Made by a program: the position numbers and the translations under genes
Assembly (NCBI GenBank): GCA_015179125.1
Contig: WHVA01000272.1
Location: 1 to 64,000, forward strand
DNA: 64,000 bases
Reading direction: 5' to 3'
Source of the DNA: Gautieria morchelliformis
Lineage: Eukaryota; Basidiomycota; Agaricomycetes; Gomphales; Gomphaceae
Part shown: positions 55,019 to 64,000 of the stretch, one piece after another
Layout: every line of letters starts with the position of its first letter
Numbering within the stretch: the first letter of the stretch is position 1
The notes under the pieces: generated by a model
Database searches by the model: none
The model's input: the letters and a program-made list of their open reading frames with translations, nothing else
What the model was told of the DNA's origin: nothing

Positions 55019-56277
55019 AACGACGAGAGATTTTGGCTGCGCGCCGTGCCAGCCCGTCGCATGCAGGAGAGGAGCTGACCGACAACACCTCCTTACCGCA
55101 ACCTGCACGACGACGTAAGCCGCGAGTGTCGCGCGACCCCAACAACTTTCTTGCCCCATCCCAGTTCTGCCCTCATGTCCTTGCAGCTGATCGCGCCACA
55201 TCATGGCGAACCCCATATTCTATTGAACGAAGCTTAATATCACATTCTGCTTTCCCTCTTGAGCACATGGCGCGTATGCGTGAGGTCTGTTCCAACGCCG
55301 TAGTCAGAGGCACCCGCCAGGGCTGGGGCGCCCGTATCTTAAGGTTCAACCAATATTGCAATTCCATCACATTGCCTGAAAGAGACCGCATGCCCGCCTC
55401 AGAAGTACTCCGTGTGACCAATTGCGGGGCCGGCTCCGTAAGCGAGTCCTGCATTTCCACCTGGCTCGCCGGCCTGCACCGGTGGCACCAGCTCAATGAT
55501 GCCCCTTGGCACGGTGGCAGCCTCCTAACCCTAGCCAAGAGAGGAGCGGCTACCACGGCGCCACCATCATCCACATGCAAAGCCCGCAACCCGATCACAC
55601 TGACACACATCAATTTCTTACGTGACAACTTGGACCTCACTAATTCCTTCGACGCAGCTGTCTTCGCCATGGCATCCACGGCCTTCTGGGCCTGCTGCCG
55701 CCTGGGAGAGCTGACGATACCGTCGCGCAATGCATTCGACCCTGCCACGCATGTATCACGCTCCCCATCCATCACCCGCGGCGTCGCTAAGCAAGGTCGT
55801 CGCTTCACAACCATTCACATTCCTTTCACCAAGACCAAAGGCCCCCGCGGAGATGACTTACAGCTGATCGACATCCCTGAACGCAGCAGCCCCATCGTAG
55901 CCTTTGAGCATCACATGACATGCAGCACCTCTGTCCCCCCACACGCCCCCCTCTTCGCATTCGAAACGGCGGATGGTGGCTGGGCGCCCATGACCAAACA
56001 GTGGTTCATGGAGCGATGCAATGAAGTATGGTCCACCGGCACTTTCGACGCCGTCCTGGGTCATAGCTTCAGGATCGGCGGAACATCACACCTGCTGCTC
56101 TTGGGGATCGATCCGTGGATCGTCATGGTCATCGGCAGATGGTCGTCAACGGCATTTCTGCTGTACTGGAGACAGATAGAGGAGATTCTACCCAATTTCA
56201 TTAGCGAGTCCTTCGAATCGGTAGCATCACTTACATCTCGCATGTCCCATCTTCGCCAGAACCTCCGTCTAACTTAA
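54937..56277 (+). CDS. Tyrosine recombinase of YR retroelement
   Basis: 446 codons, no internal stop. The N-terminal ~90 residues are Ser/Pro/Arg-rich; ~100-210 form a SAM-like core-binding region (VRGTRQGWGARILRFNQYC, GSVSESCISTWLAGLHRWHQ). Catalytic domain: Arg255 in CRLGELTIPSR, His376 and Arg379 in LGHSFRIGGTSHL, Tyr410 in LLYWRQIEEI. R, HxxR and Y are the expected catalytic residues. It would insert circular cDNA by strand exchange. Start: the frame opens at 54937 on a near-cognate codon overlapping the RNase H frame; the first ATG is at MLERRE (about 55012) or later, so expression may depend on frameshifting, splicing or internal initiation. Confidence 0.85.
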   Translation: MRWVHPTRVSTSCFPSPGSSLLSSHMLERREILAARRASPSHAGEELTDNTSLPQPARRRKPRVSRDPNNFLAPSQFCPHVLAADRATSWRTPYSIERSLISHSAFPLEHMARMREVCSNAVVRGTRQGWGARILRFNQYCNSITLPERDRMPASEVLRVTNCGAGSVSESCISTWLAGLHRWHQLNDAPWHGGSLLTLAKRGAATTAPPSSTCKARNPITLTHINFLRDNLDLTNSFDAAVFAMASTAFWACCRLGELTIPSRNAFDPATHVSRSPSITRGVAKQGRRFTTIHIPFTKTKGPRGDDLQLIDIPERSSPIVAFEHHMTCSTSVPPHAPLFAFETADGGWAPMTKQWFMERCNEVWSTGTFDAVLGHSFRIGGTSHLLLLGIDPWIVMVIGRWSSTAFLLYWRQIEEILPNFISESFESVASLTSRMSHLRQNLRLT

Positions 56278-56337
56278 TACAACTTTCCTTAAACTTCTCG
56301 CACTTCATCGCTCACATCCCATTAGGGGGTTGCGAGC

Positions 56338-56611
56338 ACGGCAGGCATACTCACGGTCCGCTGCTAAGCATCGGATTAAAGGGTGGTGGTATAGCCTGCC
56401 ACGTCCTCGCGCTCGAGGCTCGTCGGCCTCTGACGCGTTCCGACACAACACGTCATGGTATGGACGTGTTGTGGGTTGCACGCCCGCAGGGACCTGCAAC
56501 TGGGAGTTCCCGCTGTCTCGGCTAACTCCCGCGGATATCGCCTCTGGCCGACGAATCCCCCATACTCGGCGGAAACACCTAACCTCCAGGTTGGTCTAGG
56601 TGTTTGCCGCC
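56338..56611 (+). repeat. Cluster of short inverted repeats after recombinase
   Basis: Several hairpins within 275 bp: GGCAGGC (56341) with GCCTGCC (56394); CACAACACGTC (56444-56454) with GACGTGTTGTG (56463-56473), 11 bp perfect, 8-nt loop; TTGCA with TGCAA around 56476-56500; GGCGGAAACACCTA with TAGGTGTTTGCCGCC (56569-56611, one bulge). Probably the structured terminal region of the YR element, where repeats used for circular cDNA formation are expected. Confidence 0.55.
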
Positions 56612-56699
56612 GCCCTTTCCTCCCGTGATTCAGATACCCATTAATCAGCCTTGCAGGATGCACGGCATCAAGGGTAGCCGCGAGCGCTATCCTGCGCCG

Positions 56700-57930
56700 C
56701 AACGAGGGTGGTAGCGTGGAGAGGAGCGGGGGAAGGGTTATTGTTGGGGGGATTGTGGTGTTGATGGGGGTGTGGGTGTAAGGGCGAGGGTCAGAGGCAC
56801 TCGCGGTTCCGGTTGGGAGTGGGTGACGGATTGGGGATGGGCGTGGATAAGGGCATTGCTGGGTTCGGATTTTGGCAGGGCGTGCATCAGGTCTGGGATG
56901 TTGGGATTGCTGGATTGGGACAGGATGCGATTGTCTGATTGGTACGGGGTACGATTGCCTGATTGAGACGGGGCGTAATTGCCTGATTGGGTGAGAAGCG
57001 TGATGGCTGGGTGGATCAGGATTGGCTGCCACGTGGTCAGGGTCACCGCGGATTGGACGAGACTGCGGATTCGGACTAGAGTTGGAAGGAAGTCCGGATT
57101 GGGAACAAAACGCAGCGGCTGCTGGAAGCGTGTGTTAATATCAATACGGTGTAGGATGATGCGAGTGAGTTGTGATGAATTGGGGAGATGAGATTGAAAG
57201 GGACTTTGGGGTGAATCATGAACTGAGGGTGGATGAATTAATAATGAGTCATGAGAAATGGGGATGAATTGGAAAAAATGGAAGAGTACGATATGCGCAC
57301 AGTATCGCAATAGGAAACGACGTACGAAAAATGAATTGAGAATACGGTATTGGAAGGGAACGATTTGAGTAAGGTGAGTGATGGGTTGGGGGTGGTTGAG
57401 CGAATACAATCGTGTGTTCGAAATGAATAAATCAGGGATGTGGATGAAAGGGGATGAAATATATATGATGAATGGATATATGCGCATGCAATGCCAGACC
57501 AGCAATCTCACATACGGCAACTATTGAATGAATTGGAAATATGATATTGGAAAGAGATGAGGTCGGATGTGAGATGAGCTATTATCTGGAGGTGGATGGA
57601 TGGATCTCATCGTGGATGCCATGGGAAGTATCAGGGGATTGATAAGCTATGATCGGGTATGAGCTATAAAACAGAATGAAGTGGGATGGATGAATTTATG
57701 GGTGTGCCATCCCATATACAGAAATCAATCTGAATGGTTTGGGAATATGAATCTACAGCGGGATGAATTCGGGGCTGGGTTGAATTTTGAGCTGAGGATG
57801 GTTGAATGATCAACGAATAAATGAACCATGAATGCGAAATGTGGATCAATCGGAAATGAAATATGAGAATGAATGAGATGGGAATATATGAATGAATATA
57901 TGCGCGTACTATCAAACAAGCGACCTAAAC
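56700..57930 (+). repeat. G/A-biased tract with long imperfect duplications
   Basis: The plus strand is strongly purine-rich. Words such as GATGAAT, GAATTGG and GGGATGAA recur, and segments around 57170-57510 and 57690-57930 share order (ATGGATGAATT, ACxxTGAATGCG, GATATATGCGC / AATATATGCGCG). The long minus-strand frame across 56738-57520 is Ile/Pro/Ser/His-rich and looks like a product of the base bias. No gene supported. Confidence 0.45.
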
Positions 57931-58545
57931 GTACTCTGTTCCGCTGCGCCGGCGGGAACATCATCCATCGTGCCCACCGCAGTAGGACCGTCATGTACAG
58001 CGCGCCGGGTATGATCACGATGCGTGACGACGCGCTCGACGCGCCCTGCCAGTGCAACTGTGCTTGCTCGAAAGCTTGGGGCACGTCGTACACACCCCTC
58101 CAATCCACAACACCCTTCAATGTCGCCCCCGTCCTCAACTCAACGGCGCCAGTCACGATATCATCAATCAACAGTTGCAGGGGAGATACAGCGTGCGGGG
58201 CAGGGGTGGCGGGAACGAGTGAAGGTGTGACGGGGGCCGGATAGAGCGAGGGCACTGGTGCGCTGGCCAGTGCGAAGTTGAGGGGGATATGAGAGCAAGG
58301 AGGGCGCGGAGAACGTTGAGGGATGGAGATGGAGGTGTGGTGTGTCGACCTAGGAGGAGGGAGAGCACCAAGAGAATAACAGCGAGGAGTGAAGCAGCAG
58401 TAACGACAAGAACACCATGGTGCTCATCTGACGTAATATTAGTAACACGCCCGAGCTCGACGACGAGCGCAAGGGTGTCATCTACGACGGCCACAGCAAT
58501 GGGAAAGGTCGTGAGCATTGAGATTGGGATAGACATGGAGAGCAA
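57900..58545 (-). CDS. Possible single-pass membrane protein
   Basis: Starts at ATG 58545 (MLSMSIPISMLTTFPIAVAV). A hydrophobic segment (VLVVTAASLLAVILLVLSLL, ~45-64) is followed by a Pro/Ser linker. A one-base shift in a run of five C near 58280 is needed to continue into LNFALASAPVPSLYPAPVTP, then PLQLLIDDIVTGAVELRTGA, WRGVYDVPQAFEQAQLHWQG and RIVIIPGALYMTVLLRWARW. No family is recognised. It may be real with a short intron or sequence error at the C-run, or decayed. No repeat copy exists in the window. Confidence 0.35.
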
Positions 58546-58672
58546 GGACCTAGGTCACGTGCGGTCACCGCCACGCGTGGGGCCAATCAGAAACCGTAAA
58601 CGTGACAAAGTGACCTTGTCCTGACCTCTTTTCCGCCTCAGCCTCACTAGTAGCTTGATGCCTTGTACCATC

Positions 58673-58726
58673 GATGTCGTGAACTTGACAGGATACGTAA
58701 ATGTATCCTGTCAAGTTCACAACATC
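58673..58726. repeat. 24-bp stem, 6-nt loop hairpin
   Basis: GTGAACTTGACAGGATAC and its perfect complement flank GTAAAT, with five further pairs outside after one mismatch (GATGTC / AACATC). It stands alone between two possible genes. It could be a terminator, a small-RNA precursor or a mobile-element relic. Confidence 0.8.
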
Positions 58727-59219
58727 AAGTATCTTTATTAGCCACTCAAGAACCAAAGAAGATAGGTACATGAACATTTGAGCTCAGGTTCAATCATCTG
58801 GCACTTGCATACCTTCCGAGACAATAAGAGCCCAAGTAAGTACCCCACGCAGTTGATGTCTCGCCGCTCTCAGCTAATGGTCTCTGGTGCGTCGTGGTCT
58901 TAGAGAGGCATATAAGGTGAACACGTCACTTTAATCTGAACTGTTGCAGGACGACGATGTTTTTCACACCCTTGTCATGTTTTTTAACACTGTTTGCAGG
59001 CTGTGGTTAGCCTTCGTGCCATTCGTATTGAGCCCATTAACTGATCAGGACGGACAGTTACTGCACGTTCCGAGTCGGTCATTTCGTCACTCTCATCGAG
59101 GCAGTTAAATTCTTCAAATACGACAGATGCGAGTGATCTCCCTCCTTGTCACTTATTGTCTCACCAGCCCCTTTATCTAGATCTACAAGTGCGAACTTCT
59201 ATGCGCCAATTTCAAAGCA

Positions 59220-60663
59220 ATGCAAGCCAATTGCGTCACTCCGCATTGTGGTTGCACAGTTCCCTTTCTTCGGGCCCAAGGCAACTGTCTAGTGTGTCAA
59301 ACTAACACACCTCAGGATGCGGCCACTGTTCAACTCCTTTTGGATGGTATGTTTACTAACGAATAATCGATTGGCACTCTAATCGTGTGTTGCAGTGGAA
59401 ACCAATCAATGTCGCTCTGAAGGAATCAAAGTAGACTTCCAACTTTATCTCAAGCCCGCGGCTGCGGCAATTATTCAGAAGTATCGTCGTGATAGCGCCT
59501 GTATGTGTCAATTGTTCGACACCGCGCTGTATCGTCATTCACAGGACCTTCGGCAGCTCTCCAAAGAAGCCAGACTGTCTTCTTGGCTTTGCAAATCGCA
59601 GGCGGACATATTGGAATGGTTGCCCTTCTTGTATTCGCCGTGTTCTCACGAAAAGTCGACCGCGACCCCACATTTTTGAACTTCTGCCTTACTTGGATAT
59701 TTTCCAGTATTGTGTTCTCCATCTTGTTGGTAGTCCTATTTCTGTGGGAAGTTCCCTTGAGAAGACTTACTTCGTGCTTCCTCGCGCATTTCACCTCCAG
59801 GCTCTATCGTGGTACCGACGGCAACACTGTTGTCAACTCACTCGGAATAGTGCCATCGAGTATATGTGTGCTACAGGCTGCACTAACCCAAGGTGTACAG
59901 GTTATGACGGCGGGTTCCACATTGGCCCTTGTCGTACAGGTATATCCTCTGTCATCTCATCCTTATTCGAGTCATGAGTTTTCTTCTTTCAAGCTCTGGC
60001 TTAGTCTTCGTGCATCCATTCGTGGCGATTCCATCAAGGATATTAAGCAGGCCCGTTGGATGACATATGCGGTACAATTGTGCTTTCCATCACAGTTGTT
60101 CTGCGTCTCACTGATATTTCGGCAGCTTCTTCTTATGCCATACATACTTTTCATGGTTTTCACGCTCCCTTCCATTGTCGTAAGCACCAATGAGGCAACC
60201 ATTATGTAACCTTATTCTCAGCGATGCATTACACAGCCTGGGATGGGCACGGTTGTTGTTAACGGTTCTCTTGCGCAACGAAGCATACCAACAAATTTTT
60301 ATTGCGCCATGATCCTGCTCAATCCCCTGTAATCAATACCTCTCACCTTTGATCGCTGCCACGCACTAATTATCGGAACTACAGAATTCGAGCTGTTTCT
60401 GGTACAACGCTTGCGCTATTGATAATCGCTATGGTTTTCGACGGTAACACATACATATGAATCTTCACACCTGTTACTGATTATTGACCACTATTGGACC
60501 CAATCAACAAAGTGCTCATCATAAGAATGCTGTACAGGCACTGGAAGGTCTTCCGACACTCAAGCCCAGGCTGGCAGACAAACGGCGTGGTCCCGCTTTC
60601 TATCCTATTGCGCGTTATCTTGTTCAGTGTCGTGTTCGGTTTGTATCGCGTCATAGTGGCAGC
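59220..60663 (+). CDS. Seven-TM (receptor-like) protein, nine exons visible
   Basis: Exons inferred from splice sites and phase: 59220-59346, 59396-59500, 59557-59725, 59801-59939, 59994-60071, 60126-60179, 60237-60328, 60385-60443, 60513-60663. Introns are 44-75 nt with GT-AG ends. The product begins MQANCVTPHCGC with several Cys (likely outside the membrane), then has hydrophobic spans: QIAGGHIGMVALLVFAVFS, FCLTWIFSSIVFSILL, LTQGVQVMTAGSTLALVVQ, LLLMPYILFMVFTLPSIV, GTTLALLIIAMVF, and SILLRVILFSVVFGLYRVIV. MLYRHWKVFRH precedes the last. The order resembles an uncharacterised family of agaricomycete seven-TM proteins. Phase is kept at every junction with no stop, so it looks intact. The first two exons could belong elsewhere, and the last exon(s) after 60663 are unresolved. 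Confidence 0.65.
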
Positions 60664-63513
60664 GTACGTCTGATAATCTTCCACGCACACATGTACCATC
60701 CTCAATAGCTCTGCCTGCACATAGTGCGCATGGGGCTAGCACACTGGTGTCTCCGTGGGGGCCGGCGGCTGGAGAAGGCGCTTCTTCAATTGAGCTCGGT
60801 GGACTGACATTTGTTGACTTCGGTGTACCGATATGGGTTGATATCTTACAAGCTGCTAGTATGTTGACTCTTGCTGCGTCTTTGTCTCTGCTGTGTTAAA
60901 CACATTCTCTAGCCCCCTTGGTTGGATTTCTTGTCCTGGGCGTTAACAGGGTAGGTCGAATAGCTGCGAGGTTGTACCTGAAGTAATCTTCTCGCATTCT
61001 AGGACACGATCAGTTTCTTCATGTTCTGGCGCAGGCCCCGAACTGGCGGCTCGACATGACAGTCTGACAATGCTTCGGGCGTCCGCGCATAGTTCTCCTC
61101 GGCATATTGCAAAATGTCAACTAGAGAACGTGCCTTCGCATTGCTTCTCACCAAACCATGTGTGTGTATATGCTGAATGGGTCAAATGCATCAGTCAAAG
61201 CAACGGACCCTGCACACTGTCGTCCGCTGCAACCTCCGCCGCCTCTCCTCTTATGATCACCAAACCATGTATGTGTATATTTGTAACTTAAACAGTTGAA
61301 TTCTCGGTCACTCCTTTGAAATTAAATCCATATGCTCTACGCCTGCTTGGTGTGTCATAATCCTGGGTTTTATCCATTCAACATCTAATACTGGAGCGAT
61401 AATTGATGGACCAGTGCCACTTAGTCACAGAAAGGACATGTGCGCTAGGCTGAAGGTGAAAGGTAGCTTTTTTGCAATATATATACTGAGGAGAGCTACC
61501 GATTAGCAGAGCAGCAGAACTACGGAGACATCGTTATAGCTATAGTTACCTCGCCACGGCCCAGCTCAGTGCCCACAGAGCGCATGCGACTCACAGCAAC
61601 CACGATCTCGCCAACTGAATTTATACATATGTATGCCTCGTCTTACAGAAGAAAAACCATTTGCGGCGCCTGCTGGGCTGCTGACTCCGACCCACACACG
61701 TGCACGGCTGCCTGCGCGAGAACACTCTTATCTTTGCTTCAGCCACACACTTGTGGCATTCGTGTGCAAGGCGATCGAGCATACCCGTTCCGGCCGTTGA
61801 GGCCTTAGGCCGTATCCGCCCTGACCCAGCCTTCCATGTACCTCCTGCAATGACACCCTGGGCAGCAGACACCATCTCCTACATGCCGGCGGCACGTAGA
61901 GGCGTGCAGATGCATGGTGGTGAGCGGACGAGAGCGAAGTGCAGCGAGACGGGTGCGAGAAAAAGCGCAGAGAAACACACAGAGCACAGAGCACAGAGCA
62001 TCAATAAGACAGCGCGGCGGACGCAGAGAGCCGGGTGCAGAGCGCGCGACGCAGGACTGACGAAACAGGGGAGGGGCAGCGCAGAGCTAGTTCGTGTTGC
62101 AACACGCCGCGTCCGTCCCTTTACCCACATCCGCTGCCCTGACACTGTCATGTCAACGTCGCCACACACCCGGCCCCCTGTCCTTATGTCAGTGGCAGGA
62201 CCCTCCGGGTCGGCGCCATAAACCCCCTCCTATGGGGCCATGTGCGCGATCCAACCAACTTCGAGTCCATCAGTGTCCATCTCCCTCTGACACGCAGCAC
62301 GCGCATCAGCTGCGGGGAGATATCGGGTCGTCCACTGAACATCAGGCGGCCTTGCCAATTGGCTAGCGTCGGCTCGATGCGAGGATCAAGTCAGCAGCCA
62401 GTGAACACCTCGGAGCCCATTTCACGCCCAGTCTAACATCACGTCCGGCAGCGTGTCAAGGAGAGACTCCGACCGCCAGAGAGCTGTGAGCCGACGGTGG
62501 GCGCTGGAGGTGGAGACAGGGTGCTCACGGAGAGCTGAAGACACAAAGATAGAAGTGAGGACGCATAGATCGGTGAGACGAGGTGGTAGACGGAGAGCAG
62601 AGAACACAGGAGCTGAAGATAGAGGCAAGAACCCATAGCGGCACACAGGAACAGAGGGCCGTATAGCTCGCAGCCTCCACACCGTATGCGGCCCCTTTGT
62701 CTGCCCCGCAGAAACGAAAGCGGGGGATAAGGAAGTCCCCATGTTGTCAGCGGCAAGATCTGATGGCCGATGTAGGGCGAGTGCATCGTGAGGAAGATGA
62801 CGAAGGAGGGACGAGCGATGCGCTAGGGGCTAGAGAGAGCCAGCGCGAGAGAGACGTAGCTGTGTGCGAGTGACGGCTATAAGGAAAGCACATTGCCAGG
62901 CAGGAAATAGAGTTGACTTTGTTGGCAAGTGAAGGACTGGACCACGGCAGTGTTGCAGACGACGCACCGTGACGACGCATGACGGACACACCCCAGGTAT
63001 ACCCGCCGTCCGCCACCAAAGCACTCACCTCCACTGAGCGACAATGTTCAAGAGCCAGCCGACCTGACGCCTGAATAGCGCATTTATAGCCCCACGGTCA
63101 GTGGACGACCTTCCTTCGGCGCGGGTGTTCCGCTGTGTCTGGGATTTCCCGGAACTGGCAGGATCGGCCCTGGACGCCACCCGCTGAAAGGAGGCAGTGC
63201 CGCGGGACAAAGGAAGGGGGACAAAGGACGACGCAAACCGAAGACAAATGCAAGATGAAAACGGAGGCCGGAGGGTGCATAAGTATGAGTAACCGCGCTC
63301 GAAGAAGATATCCTGGACACCATGAGCATACCTTTCAGCAGTGTCGATCGCCACAACTGCTCACGGCCCAGACGCTCCGACCACCCACCATCGCGGTGGC
63401 CTTTAGATGCTGCACCCTATGCGTGATCGCTGGAGAGTCCTAAAGATTCCACGCTGGCGCGGCGGTATACGTGGATCCAGCAGGGCGATGTACGGGGGAA
63501 GGGTGGGGAGGAA
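60664..63513. other. No recognisable gene
   Basis: The 3' part of the seven-TM gene may extend to about 60.9 kb. Beyond that, many short frames on both strands are compositionally poor (GC-rich, Arg/Ser/Pro). A CACCAAACCATGTxTGTGTATAT duplication is at 61148 and 61257. A purine-rich, loosely repetitive stretch with AGAGCACAGAGCACAGAGC is near 61980. No domain, tRNA or rRNA seen. Confidence 0.4.
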
Positions 63514-63736
63514 TGTAGAACGAAGGAGATATAATAAACTGATATTCTACGATCTCAAGTAGATCGTTCTGCCTTTATATACAAAATATGATGTCCATTG
63601 TATTACCAATCTCTTCGAGCTGCTGTGCCGATGCGATGCCGGTGCACCAGCAACCCGGGGTCGAGAGCGATCTCCAACTTCCGGCTAAATGCGTGCCGGC
63701 TCTGCCTCGGCGGTGTCATCGTCCCGATTACTAACA
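63514..63736 (-). repeat. 3' LTR of a Copia element (proposed limits)
   Basis: The minus strand starts TGTTAGTAATCGGGACG directly after polypurine tract GAGGGGGAG and is proposed to end TTCTACA (plus-strand TGTAGAACG at 63514), giving TG...CA ends and 223 bp. The inner boundary is well supported; the outer one is a guess. No duplication could be checked. Confidence 0.55.
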
Positions 63737-64000
63737 CTCCCCCTCAGCGAGAAGTCCCTTCGGCAAAATCCTAATTTCCCTAATAGATACCTATGTTGCT
63801 GTAAATCCAATCCCTTTGTAAATATGTCCGCTACGTTCTCCTTCGTCGGTACGTACGTAAGTGATGCCTCGTGAGAGGCCACTTTCTCACGGATGAAGTG
63901 ATATGCGACATTGATGTGTTTGGTACGCGCATGATACGTTGCGTCATGCGATAGTGTAATGGCACCTAGATTGTCTGATCGAAGTGACGTGGGCTGGGCT
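63685..64000 (-). pseudogene. Copia pol 3' end (RNase H), second family
   Basis: Runs off the window. The minus strand reads LGAITLSHDATYHARTKHIN, VAYHFIREKVASHEASLTYV, then PTKENVADIFTKGLDLQQHR, the usual C-terminal signature of Copia RNase H. The frame passes through the polypurine tract and about 17 codons into the LTR before stopping at 63685. No break is visible in the part present. It is not the family of the 28.5-kb element. Called partial rather than known to be dead. Confidence 0.8.

Larger units (their letters stand above)
51840..56611 (+). mobile_element. DIRS/Ngaro-like tyrosine-recombinase retroelement
   Basis: Order gag, RT-RNase H, tyrosine recombinase on one strand, no DDE integrase and no LTR. 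This is the plan of YR retroelements (DIRS, Ngaro). Gag has Cys-rich motifs, RT has a VDD active site, and the recombinase keeps R-H-R-Y. The gag and RT parts have frame changes while the recombinase frame is complete. Split direct repeats expected at the ends of Ngaro were not found by eye, so the limits are approximate. Confidence 0.85.

Noticed and set aside
56738-57520. 260-codon minus-strand frame
   Set aside because: Composition (Ile, Pro, Ser, His) follows the strong purine bias of the plus strand; no domain and repeated words throughout.
61569-63443. Several 60-170 codon frames on both strands
   Set aside because: GC-rich, mutually overlapping, Arg/Ser/Pro-rich, without motifs or splice structure; not supportable as genes.

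Overview
The window looks like heterochromatin-like, repeat-packed DNA from a basidiomycete fungus, probably an agaricomycete. The support is indirect but consistent: Tf1/sushi-type Gypsy chromoviruses, Ty1/Copia elements with a half-tRNA primer site, a Tad-like LINE carrying RNase H, a tyrosine-recombinase (DIRS/Ngaro-like) retroelement, 44-75 nt GT-AG introns, and several gene families I associate with mushroom genomes (integrase-core genes, CxxC/coiled-coil genes, a seven-TM receptor-like gene). No species is claimed. Only one multi-exon gene, the seven-TM gene at about 59.2-60.7 kb, looks like an intact host gene.

Layout. 1-1839: 5' part of a Copia copy on the minus strand, with its LTR. 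3.3-4.35 kb: decayed integrase-core gene (minus). 5.6-9.0 kb: dispersed repeats, a 395-bp foldback and a minisatellite. 10.15-11.3 kb: decayed Cys/His-rich gene. 11632-17855: Gypsy family A copy 1 (plus). 17.86-18.39 kb: partial CxxC gene (minus). 18483-20521: Copia copy with two in-place inversions. 20522-28009: Gypsy family B (minus), with a spliced gene on the opposite strand between pol and the 3' LTR. 28010-34507: one CxxC/coiled-coil gene interrupted by a complete 5,234-bp Copia element (28541-33774, 482-bp LTRs, target duplication GGCGA).

About 36.4-50.96 kb is one LINE (plus) broken by a solo LTR (37444-37678, duplication AAATA), a TIR repeat (39764-40412), Gypsy A copy 2 (40932-46665, itself split by a solo Copia LTR with duplication GATCC), a second TIR repeat copy (46912-47485), a solo LTR (47663-48323, duplication CAGAC) and a tRNA-derived SINE (49860-50283, 12-bp duplication). 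The LINE ends in an (AAAAT)n tail.

About 51.7-56.6 kb is a DIRS/Ngaro-like element: an array of TGACTCA heptamers, gag, an RT-RNase H with an apparent intron, an intact tyrosine recombinase, then a hairpin cluster. After a G/A-rich tract come a possible membrane-protein gene (minus, 57.9-58.5 kb), a 24-bp hairpin and the seven-TM gene. The window ends in the 3' end of another Copia element (minus).

Two themes link the parts. First, nearly all in-frame stops in otherwise open reading frames are TGA where a related copy or family pattern has, or would have, CGA; this points to CpG cytosine deamination of silenced repeats. Second, both Gypsy families carry a primer-binding site 2 nt after the 5' LTR that is complementary to an LTR sequence 32-33 bp downstream of a TATA box, the arrangement expected of self-priming Tf1-type elements.
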